This document shows, piece by piece, positions 44,571 to 54,800 of a stretch of 64,000 nucleotides of DNA. This DNA comes from Perkinsus olseni. Its lineage: Eukaryota; Perkinsozoa; Perkinsida; Perkinsidae. The stretch lies in the NCBI GenBank assembly GCA_013115135.1, contig JABANP010000128.1, forward strand, positions 57,766 through 121,765, written 5' to 3'. The translations under genes and the position numbers were made by a program. The notes beneath the pieces were generated by a model, which had not been told where the DNA came from, searched no databases, and saw nothing but the letters and a program-made list of their open reading frames with translations. The stretch's first letter is position 1. Each line of letters opens with the position of its first letter.

Positions 44571-46680
44571 ACATTACTGAGGGACATCCACGACGATCAT
44601 CATCGTAGGAAGGGTCTCTTCCCGGCAGCCCTCAACGGCCACTATTGTAGGTTGCAGCACCAGCAGGAGTAGAGGGCCCCTACGCCGTATTGCCGAGGTA
44701 TCCCCTTCTCCTATCTCGAGGTCCTCAGACAGGTAGTCTCATTGTTGACGCGCGGAGTTATTGGAGACTGTTTTGGCAGTTCCGCCTTCTGCAGGCCAGA
44801 GTACAGCAGCCTCGCTTTGGTCTTGGTGTGGCTTCGGCATCTTTTCTGTACAGCCGTGTGGGGTGAAGACTGGAAGGAAGAGTAGATAGTTCGAGGCCAC
44901 GCTCGAATGACACCAGTCGTTGTCAGGCATCCGCCAATACCCGGGGAGGAGAAGCTCGCCGAACTGAGCCTGCCCCTCACTACAACTGGGATTGATGCCG
45001 AGGATGATATCAGGATAGGTAACCTCGCGGACTGTCGTAATGATGCGATCAGCTCGTCCGGCTCAGATCCGACTGGTCTGGCTAAGTCCTTCCACAGGAT
45101 GCACATGCATGCGGCGTGGGACGCCTTCTCCGGCACTCGCCTCCGCAAAGTCGTCGTCGACGACGGAGGGGAGGGTAGGGGTCTCGCAGTGGTTGGACCA
45201 GCAGTTGGGTTCTTCTCAGGACCTGCCCAGGCGAGTCACGTCCCCCTGAAGACCCGCGTCACCGCGTCCACAACTGGCAAACGGGCTGCTGGTAGGCGAG
45301 TTACCTAGCCACCATGATCAACTCCTGGCCTTCTCAGATACTCATCTTGTTGTCTCTCGGGACCCATCCAACCCTCACCCTCCACTCCGCAACTCGTCCA
45401 CCTTCACGGATGTCTGCCTGTGGCACTGCGGCCATTACAGTGCTGTCATCAGCTCCACGACCTGGATGCACATAGCAGACTTTATTAAGGACCGCGTCTT
45501 CGATGGCGTCCATCAGCATGGCTACTAACATTATTATTCTTTCTGGCCCTCTCGACGTACCATATCTTTACCCTTTTTGTAGTGGACCTACTAACCAGTT
45601 GTTGTGTTCTGCCATAGTGGGAGGTACTGGCCGGATCGCTTTCAACTCATCGTCGAAGCCATAGCCGAAAGAGGTTTCCTTAGGCCTCTTCCTTGCGGTC
45701 ATCACCGCGATGGCTCATGTGGTGCTTTCCTGATTCGGCGGACCCAAGCGGGTCAGAAGATCCCCGAGTAGAGTATTTGCGGATGGAGTTTAATCTGGCT
45801 CGGCTGAAGGCAGCGTGTCGAAGCTCACAGCCTGACCGCCCATGGCCGAAGTCTAACAAGCATCAACGAGCAGTGCACAACAAGACCTCAGTGCTGCCAG
45901 CAACATCGCGGCCGGCCTCGACCTCTACCTGTACAAGGGAGGCAAGCAGGAGGGAACGGAGGCCCCTCGAGTCCGCTCGTTCCCGACCTTCAACGTCGGC
46001 GAGCACCGTGGCAACGTAGGTTGGCCTTTTCCGTATCCTCCTAGCTTCAACCTAAGATTCTTCTGGTCTTTGTTCTCAGTGCTCGTGATAGATTAAAGTC
46101 TCTGATACGACTCTTAAACGTCGTCCAACCCAGCACTGGCCGAACGACCCGTCCCCAAGCGGTAAGCTCCCTCCAAGGCCCCTCTGTGATGACTTCGACT
46201 TCAGAACCTCCGACCACCCAGGGTCCGTCGGCAAGCCCATCAGCGCAGGGACGTCGGGGAGAGCTACTCTCAGGTGTGCCATGCTGATACCCTGCGAAGT
46301 CGATGGCTGTGCTGCTACCCGATGCAGGCTTACCGTGAGCATATGGCTGCTACCGCTGAGGTCTACATGCCGTCGAAGGGCCCACTGCTCGCCCGTCTAT
46401 CAGCTTCGCTCCAGCCTGGCCGCCAGCCCACTACGAGGCAGTCGCCGTCATCACCGCGAGGTGAGTATGGGGTGCCTTACAACGATCCTAAGCGTGATAG
46501 CAGGTCGCCGCCGCCGGTCGGGCTTAGAGGACGATGAAATGTGGAAGGTCGGCTGTGGCATTCGTGTCGATGCGTAGGCCAGCTTCCTCGTCAGTAGTCA
46601 CACCTGGTCGCCCTTTCAGGTTCGCATCGAGTAGGCCTCTACAGGGACCTGGCTAAGGAGAGTTAGGGGAATCTGTCGAG
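44571..46680 (+). other. Unassigned plus-strand exons
   Basis: A 133-codon open frame occupies 44907-45308 without recognisable motif. From 45518 a frame MATNIIILSGPLDVPYLYPF opens; further exons read SNIAAGLDLYLYKGGKQEGT plus RVRSFPTFNVGEHRGNV (about 45900-46018), then RDRLKSLIRLLNVVQPSTGR (about 46085-46150). These are protein-like but unrecognised. They could be one gene of about 1 kb ending near 46.3-46.6 kb. Confidence 0.35.
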
Positions 46681-46828
46681 CTTGCTCGCTTCATGTCCGT
46701 GTCATGTCCGTGGTTGCTCTCCGACGTTGCTTAGTCATTGTGTTGCGTGGGGTGATGCGGACACGGTACACGCTAGGCTGGTACGGTTGTGCCACTTCGC
46801 CATACCTGGCCCCTGCCAAACACGCCCA

Positions 46829-48261
46829 ATGGCCACAGCAACAGCAGCCAGGCAGGAGTTCCGATTCCCACCCGAAATCGAACAGTTCCTCAGGGACAAC
46901 CAAATCCCGCTACGGATCTACGGTAGTCAATCCATTGGTGTATCACACAGTCGGTCAAGCGCTACAATTTCCGGGCCCCTTCAGACCCCACTCGTCAACC
47001 TACTGTGAGGACTGTAAGACAACGCTTCGACGGACCGAGTATAGAGGAGGAATTACAGAAGGAAGTACAACAGGCTGAAGATGGGAACTTGCCAGAGGGT
47101 AGGTCTAAAACCCATCTTAGTGGGGAGCCGTAGCTGTGGTCCACCGTCGGTATATGATCATCATCACTGTCGATCTATTCTCTTGTCGTATCCCCTTTGC
47201 ACGCCTGTGGTTCTCAACAGGTACCGACAAGGCACCGCGCAGTGTCAGTCCGATAGAGTGGCTGGAGCCTCTCACCGCCACCCGCTTCGGGTCGGGTCCG
47301 AAGTTCTTCTCGATACCTGCGGACACGCAGATGAGCAGGCTGAGCTCATACAAGGACGGTAGCCAATCTCACGCTCTTGCCAAACCCCGACGGCGGTCCT
47401 CTTGCAGGTCGGCTCTTCGGTCTGGACGTCTCCAGTGCATCCGCCGTGTTCGCCCTACTAGGGGAGCATGGCCCCAACCCAGGTTCGGCCGTCCTTGATC
47501 TCTGCTGCGCCCCTGGCACGAAGTTGCTCATGCTGTCGGAGCTGTGTAAAGGCAGCCGAGTCGCGGGGGTCGACATAAAGCGTGAGAGGTTGATGGTGTG
47601 CCGGAGCCTTCTCACCAAATATGGTTCTCACGACGTTGAGCTTTATCATGGTGACGCCCGAGACATCTGCAATAAACCTATGGAGAGGCTCACAATAGCA
47701 AAGAAGAAATCGCGGGGACGCAAACGGCAACGGCGAGAGTCTCCGGCAGAGGCCTTGGTAGAGACCACAACCCTCCAGGCGGGCAGCTGGGACTACGTTT
47801 TATGCGACGCCGAGTGCACCCACGATGGGAGTGTGAAGCATATGCTAAAGCATTTAGAAGCACCAGGGAGGGACAGCTCGGGTGTGGTCGGCTTCTGGCA
47901 GCAACAAGACGACCGCGGCCACCCCATGCCTTGGCTCGGCAATCTCGACGAGTTGGAGTCTCTTCAGCGTGGTCTCATCATGGCTGCTTTTGAGGCTCTC
48001 AAACCCGGGGGAATTATGGTGTACTCAACTTGTAGCATGGCGAGGAGGCAAGACGAGAGCATCGTGGAGTACCTACTGAAGGAGAGAGATTCCGCTGTCC
48101 TCGCTCCGCTTCCCTTCGACCTCTACACGGTGCCTTGCCGGGCTGCTATGAAGGATGAGGCTGATGCTGTTTGTGCGTGCAGGTTCGACCCCGCAGACAA
48201 TGATTTGGCTCGGGTCGATGCTGGCGGGCTGTTCATTGCCCGAATACATAAGGTTCTTTGA
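46829..48261 (+). CDS. NSUN/NOP2-type RNA m5C methyltransferase (gene span)
   Basis: Transfers methyl from S-adenosylmethionine to cytosine C5 in RNA. Starts MATATAARQEFRFPPEIEQF; later exons give RQRFDGPSIEEELQKEVQQA, TATRFGSGPKFFSIPADTQM-SRLSSYKDG and, after an intron ending GCAG at 47407, RLFGLDVSSASAVFALLGEH. The last exon has SAM motif I LDLCCAPGTKLLMLSEL, the acidic GVDIKRERL, motif IV VLCDAECTHDGS and motif VI VYSTCSMARRQDESIVEYLL, with the catalytic Cys in STCS. Motif IV has Ala-Glu-Cys where most NSUN proteins have Ala-Pro-Cys. A Lys/Arg-rich insert (KKKSRGRKRQRRE) may be nuclear-targeting. Four or more short introns. Confidence 0.87.
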
Positions 48262-49577
48262 TTCAACACTATCGCTTTGAGTTCTCAGTAGTGAAACCAC
48301 CCTCGGCTATTTGAGTGATACGCGTCTCATCTTGAGCGAATAACTGGAAGAGGCGTAACACGAGCGAAGGCCCCGCGTTACCGCTAGGTAAATGTCCCTC
48401 ACGGACATGCTCAGCCTCCTAGACATTTCATCCTTCTTTGTCAGAACTAATCAATGATCATTGTATCCTTTTTTGTTAGAGCTAATCAATGATCAGCACC
48501 TCGTCATGGATGATCGTTCGTGGGCATCGGTTGTACGACAGTGGTGACATCATATAATTCTGTATCCTTTAACGCTACAGATTATAATCTAGATTATAAC
48601 AGATATAACAGATCATGTGTTGGCGCGCTACTGGAGTCACGCGTCTTTTGCCCGGGCCGGGCATATTGGCCATTTTGCTAAACAATCCTATCGAAGTAGT
48701 GTATGAAACGAGAGTCCAGATTTTCCTTGGTTGTCTTCGTGTAGACAACGAGCCCTGTGTAATGATGTTGAAGATTTTGATCTGGTTATGGTCACGTATT
48801 CCGCTGAACCGATCACATTATGATACGATCAAATAAGGATTCGTGATAAAGCCAGTTGAATTTTTCTTTATTCGCATACTCATTACCACACCTATTGAGA
48901 AATAGTGGAGGATCGAGGACTTACAGGATTACAAGACATTTCTGTGACGTGACCAATCCGTATTCGTGGTATTTACTGTGAAGTCCGTACAGTATCGCTT
49001 TGTTAGTCATTCATTGTGATACTGATGTACTTCAGGGGTTTTCGATCTTTGCTCTATTTCGCCACTATCCCTCTTTCGGCTCTCCAGGTGTACCACTCGG
49101 CGCCCGTAGCAAAACTTGCCCATCTCGAAGCTCAGCACATCGCTGACAGTACCCCCTCTAACTGGAGAACACAAAGCCTTGGTCATCACCAAATAACATA
49201 ATTCAATCTAGTCCGTAACCCGTATGAGCCACGGTTGACCAAATAGACTATCTATGAGAGACATCACTCATCCTCCGACATCTAACTACCACTTCAAAGA
49301 CATCGCTGTCTCAGCGAATGACTCAATCGACGCTCACAAATCATCTCGCTGGGTATGTAGCCCATTACCAGAAATAGTTGCAAATGATGCTTGGCAAAAT
49401 CATCTCACCCGGAGGGAGAGGAGCATCATTAGGACGGGGACGAAAATATACAGACTACGGAGAAAATTCCGCTGGCCTCATCTAGACTCTCAAATGAAAC
49501 CATATACGTCACAAAAGTACCGTAGCCATCCAATAGACGAGGTATGACAACTCTAATAATCTTCTGAAAACCTCAAA
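48262..49577. other. Intergenic region with a short tandem duplication
   Basis: 3' flanks of the NSUN and ammonium transporter genes meet here (convergent). An imperfect tandem duplication of about 36 bases lies at 48428-48497 (TCCTT-TTTGT-AGA-CTAATCAATGATCA twice). AT-rich sequence with no coding signal fills the rest. Confidence 0.6.
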
Positions 49578-51118
49578 TTACTTTCCTTGCTCACAACCGC
49601 CGAAGGATATGTCACCAGCCTCGATTCCAGAGCCACCAGTAATCATAGACTCCTTCGACATAACTGGAGATAGTCTGTAAGCTTGGGCATGGTAATGCTT
49701 GGCAGCATCCGCCCCAGCCATCTCATGGTGCTCCTCAATGCGGAAAATCTTGAAGAGGCGCATCAGCCCGAATATGACGGCACTGCTAGCACCAACGAAG
49801 GAGATTATCACGACCACACCCAAAAGCTGGATGCCAAATTGGTAGCCGACAGAGACGTTCGGCGAAGCGCTGAACTCGTCGAATCCCGAATAGAAATCCC
49901 ACAGAGGAGCAGCAAGGACGCCCCAAATGCCACAAGCCCCATGCACCGCGAAGGCGTCGATTGGATCGTCAATCTTCAGTTTCTGGATGCTCCTTGAAGC
50001 GAACTGATAAACAACAGCTCCAATCGTGGCGATGCAAATGGCACTGCCCGGAACAACGTTAGCGCAGCCTGCAGTGATCGAGACCAGGCCAGCGAGGATT
50101 CCGTTGCAGACACCGACAACGTCGTACTTCTTCACGAAGATGAAACGTATCAGGAAGGTTACGAAGCCTCCGGCTGCCGCGGCCAGAGCGGTATTGACAG
50201 CAGCCAAAGAGGCGACCCAAGCATCCTCGCTAGAGCGCATAGCAAGGGTAGAACCAGCGTTAAACCCGAACCAACCAAACCACAGGACGAATGTGCCGAG
50301 GACAATCAGTGGGATCGAATGCGGATGGAACTCGCTCTGATCGTAATCGCTGTTGAAGCGACCACAGCGGGGGCCGAGGATAAGAGCGCCGGTCAGAGCA
50401 CCGATACCACCCGTAAGGTGGACTATACCGCTACCAGCAAAATCGTAGTACGGGGAGTCGAACGAGGTTGAGAGCCATCCATCACCACTCCAGGTAAACT
50501 GAACTACCGCAGGGTAGATAAAGGCGCTCATCACGGCCGAATAGACGAAATAGCTGCTTGAACGCACACGCTCAGCGACGCCACCTGAGACAATAGTCGC
50601 AGCGGTGGCACAGAATGCCCACTGGAAAAACCAGTCTTTGAAGGCATACTCTCCAGGGGACGGAGCAGAGCTGCCATCCTTGTACTCATACAGTCCGTTG
50701 CCGAAGAAGCCGTGAGCGTCACCAACGCCGTAAGCGATGGCGAAACCGAATGCCCACCAACACAGGGTACCGACCGACACATCGAGCAGATTCTTGAGAA
50801 GAATATTCTGGACGTTGCCGGCCCTGACGGAGCCCGACTCCAAAGCCGCGAAGCCGAACTGCATTAGCATCACCAGAGCACCGCACACTATGAGCCAGAT
50901 AGTATCGGTAGAATCAGCGAGACCGTTCACGGTGGGGCCATCGTCGAGAGGCCTCTGCGAGTAGCGGAGGTGGAAGCTTCGAGAAGTCTTTCGAGCTTGG
51001 CAGTTTTCTCTTCCAGCTCGAGGATTCTCTGATCAACGTTGGACTCTCCGGATGACGCTGGGATAGCATCGATCGTGAAGAGTGCCAGAACGGCGAGCCT
51101 CCAAAGCAGTGGGTTCAT
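49578..51118 (-). CDS. Ammonium transporter (Amt/Rh family) with a frame break near the N-terminus
   Basis: Eleven-helix ammonium channel of the plasma membrane. Sequence starts MNPLLWRLAVLALFTIDAIP (signal peptide), then a short coiled coil (ILELEEKTAKLERLLEAS), then the Amt body, open from 50942 to 49578. Family hallmarks: FGFAALESGSVRAGN, FFQWAFCATAATIVSGGVAE, pore histidines in SGIVHLTGG and AFAVHGACGIWG (about residues 171 and 330 of the body), GWFGFNAGS. The N-terminal part and the body are in different frames; the break falls at about 50931-50942, around a GGGG run (plus strand). Either one base is missing from this homopolymer, or an 83-base GT-AG intron removes the coiled coil. A Met six codons earlier (51133) is an alternative start. 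Confidence 0.95.
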
Positions 51119-51444
51119 AGTGGGGAAAAGCAACTATCAGAAACTTCAGTACATTCGCTAGTGTACGAACGGAATCAAGGTCAACTGAATTCCAGCGTAT
51201 TGCAGATCTCGCGAGAGCCTTGAGCCACATGAATGACTACTAACATACTCCGAGGGAATCTAGGGCGCGCGAAATTGCAGACCACGAAACGCTCCTGGAT
51301 GCGCATTCGGCTTGGCTCCGATAACGACTCATGCAATAGGGCTGCAACTGAACGAATCTGAAATGAGTCGGCGGACATGAAACTCCGATGGCTGGATGTG
51401 TTGAACACATTGCGCGCATGGTAAAACGCGCATATGTTTGGCTA

Positions 51445-51726
51445 TGTGTAGTATGCTCTCTTGAAGGGTGGGGTTGGTGTAGTTGGGAATGGACTAGAAC
51501 GCAAGTAGAGTTCTTGATGTAGATAGCTTGATTGACGGGAAGTTGCAGAGATCAATGGAAGACAGCGCTTCCGGAGGGCAAATGCAACTGAACTAGTCAC
51601 GAGACTTCTCTCAAAATCTTAGTAACCGAGGAGACAGATGAGACACGAAACGGCTAGATATCTTTTACACAGACATCCAGAGTAGCGCACGCCCGATCCT
51701 GTCTCCCACGGCCAGCATTCTACACA
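51445..51726 (-). repeat. 3' LTR of the retrotransposon
   Basis: 282 bases, TGTGTAGTATGC to GCATTCTACACA on the plus strand, with inverted termini TGTGTAG/CTACACA. Identical by eye to the copy at 57614-57895. It is the 3' LTR because the coding strand is minus. Confidence 0.97.
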
Positions 51727-51736
51727 CCGTAGAACC

Positions 51737-51754
51737 TAACACCTTGCGGTGTTA
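51737..51754. repeat. Hairpin next to the 3' LTR
   Basis: TAACACC-TTGC-GGTGTTA, a perfect 7-base-pair stem with a 4-base loop, 10 bases inside the element from the 3' LTR, where a polypurine tract would be expected. A role in RNA 3' processing or as part of an unusual plus-strand primer site is only a guess. Confidence 0.6.
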
Positions 51755-51847
51755 CTCATTGGTGTAAAAAGTGAATGATAGATATAGCAATGGATTTACG
51801 CAAAAGGTCTTGCAAAGTCTTACAGCAATACGATCAGATAGTGATAG

Positions 51848-54800
51848 TTAGAAATGAAGATATACCAGATCATCATCTTCTGGCGGGTCTTCAGCAGCCG
51901 GGGCTTCTGGGATGGGGGCCTCGGCTTCCTCGTAACGATAGGAGTCCACGTTGTCAACGGGGGGCAAGTAGCGGCGTAGGTTGAAGACCGTCTCGAGGTA
52001 GCGTAGAGGGCGTCCATCCAAAGTCTCGAGCTGATAGAGAGTGTTGGAGTTGGAGGAGTTCACCACACGATATGGGCCGGACCAGCAACTCGATTGCTTG
52101 AGCGAGCCTTTCTTGAACTTGAGTACCTTGTCACCAGGCTTGAAGATATGCATGTGAGCACGAGGGAGTGGCAGCTTCTCAAAGCGTTGACGAACACGAT
52201 CAGAGCGTTCGCACCAAAGATCCCAGTAGTCAACCATAGTCTCACAGCGTCTAGTAGCAACTTCATCGGCCATGCGGAGAAGGTCGTCCTGCAGGATCTC
52301 GCGCTGAGGGTCCAAGATGGTCAAGGACGGGAGCCACTCCTTGAGCTTCTCGAGGGACACGTTGTGCTCGTCGGAATCGTCATGACCGACCGGGTAACGG
52401 GGCCTTCTGCAGAAGTGAAGCTCATGAGCCGACAAGCCGCCGAAGTCGTAGAGAGGTAGACGGTTGAGGGCACTAACGCTCTCAGCCACAACCGTAGACA
52501 AAGGAGTGGGATCGGGAGATCGAGCCGAGTCGATCAAGCGAGCCCTAATCTGCTCGAGTAGTTGACCATGGAGTCGTTCGTGGAACCCGCCGTAACCTCT
52601 AGCATCACGAGGTAGCCAGCAAGCGCGAACGTTCCAAGTCTTGAGGAAGTACAAGAAGGGAGCCGACGTGAATACAGACCCCACGTCGCTTACCAGCACC
52701 AATGGTATTCCTCGGACAGCAAAGCTGCGCTCCATAGCAGAGATGACCAAAGACGTAGTAGGATAGGGCAGGATGTCGTAGTCCACAGAGAAGCTCACCG
52801 GGTCAAGTATAGTGAGAATCCAACGCTTCGAGTCAGACTGAGGAGCACTTGGATCGACGAGAGGACCTTGGAGGTCGACCACCACGACGTTGCCGATGTC
52901 GAAGGATAGACCCGGAGGTCTGACCACTCCACCTTGAGACCGGGAAGCATTGCGACGACGCTTGCGCTGGCAGGTGTCGCAGGTGCTGACGATACGACGA
53001 AGATGGGACCGTAGCTTAGGGGTGTAGTAGTAGGTCTGATAGAGTGTGACCGTCGAGCTAGCAGGTGGATGGCCCATGACGTCGTGAAGGTCTCGTAGGC
53101 AGGCGAGGGCAGCAGCAACAGGGGGGACGACGGGGAGGGCCTTCTCGAAGCGAGTGTTGGAGACAGAGGTGCAACCATGGAAGTAGAGAATGCCATCGTC
53201 GACCGAGTAGCAACGGAGGCTAGCAGGAACCTCGTTGGGGGTAACGTGCTGAAGGGTGTGGATCATGTTGTAGGTGCGAGCATGGTCTTGCTGTAGCTGA
53301 CGAATGGCGTCGAGGGGGAAGTAGTTCTCCAGATCACGCACCCGAGGGTCGACTTGGTCGTTGATGACAGCGATGACCTTAGGCTCAGCAGCACTTGTAG
53401 TCTTGGAGGAGTTAGCAGGGTTGATCTTAACGCTCATCTCCGCGAAGTTAGCCATCTCCAGATCAGCCTTGATGTGATCGGGGTTAGGCAAACCAGGTAG
53501 ATCACCAGAGGTCACCGGGCGAGTGGCAGCGTCGGCGGGGTTGAGTCGACCAGGGAGGAACTTGACGACCACTTCGAGGTTCATATCGACGGACATCTCC
53601 TTGAGCTGAGTCAGAGCAGTGCGAAGTCGACGTACCTCGAGGGGGGTGATGAGCTTGAGCTTAAGCTGAGAATGTAGTCGACGAACCCTGTACACCGTGC
53701 AGCCAGAGTCGAGGTAGAAGCAGATCTTGCGAGGATCAAACCGGTGGTGCAACCTCCTTATCAGGGTCAAGTAGTCATAGACAGCCGAGACAGCATCGCA
53801 GAAGCAGATGGTTTCCTTCTTGGGAATCGACCACTTCTGCTGAGTGGCAGTCCATAGATGAGACTGAGCGAAGATGCGCACCAAGGCAGCGTCGTGAACG
53901 GTGAAGGCTGAGGCCTCGCCACTAGCATCAGAGAAGACGTTGATGGTGGACAACGCGACTGAACGAGGAGTGGAGGTCAGCCTAGGACCGTCGGACTTGA
54001 TGTTCTTGATCAGTGAGAGCATACGTCTAGCCAGATCGTCAGAGACGTAGGAATCCCAGTCCTCCGCAGTGGAGAAACTGAGGCGCACCATCATCCGCAA
54101 GCTCGAAGAGTACTCAACCGCCAAGCCTAGGGGGTCATAGAAAGTCATTGCCAGCTTGAAGACCTCTCGTCGAGTAAGGCGGTCACGACTGAGGATGGCA
54201 GCGATGTCGTCCTCGTCCTTGTAGCGGATGAAGTAGCAGTCTTCGAACCAACGATAACCCAAGTAGGAGACTTCCTTGTCCATCAGCCAAGACCTGACCC
54301 GCTTGAGAACATTGGAGGGAAAGCCATGGCGCTCCAAGGACAGATCGAGGGAGTCAGCACAGCGAGTGACGGACTGGATGTCATCTCCACGGCTCTGGGT
54401 GTCGTCGACGTAGATGCTGACCTTACCACGGAACTGTGGGGGAAGTTCAGAACTAGCCGGGTCGGTGGCGGCGGAGTCGCTTGAAGCACGGTTGTCGTCG
54501 AAGGTGTCAATGACCTGAGCCACAACCGGATCTAGCTGCCGAGCTTCTTCACGCGAGAGGTAGCCAGAGTCGTAGTCCGCCAGAACCACGCAGCCGCACA
54601 GTGCTTGAGTAAGAGCCGATGGGGCGAAGTTAGCCCCGAAGATCAGAACCCGCCACTTAGCCGTAACCAAGTCGTGACCAATCCGGAAGACCATACCGAA
54701 GTAAGGCCTGTCTTGAGAACAGATGGATATCCTGTGAAAGGCCTTCGAGATATCACCGGTTATGATGAAGGGGGCGACACGACTGAGGTGCAAGTTGGCC

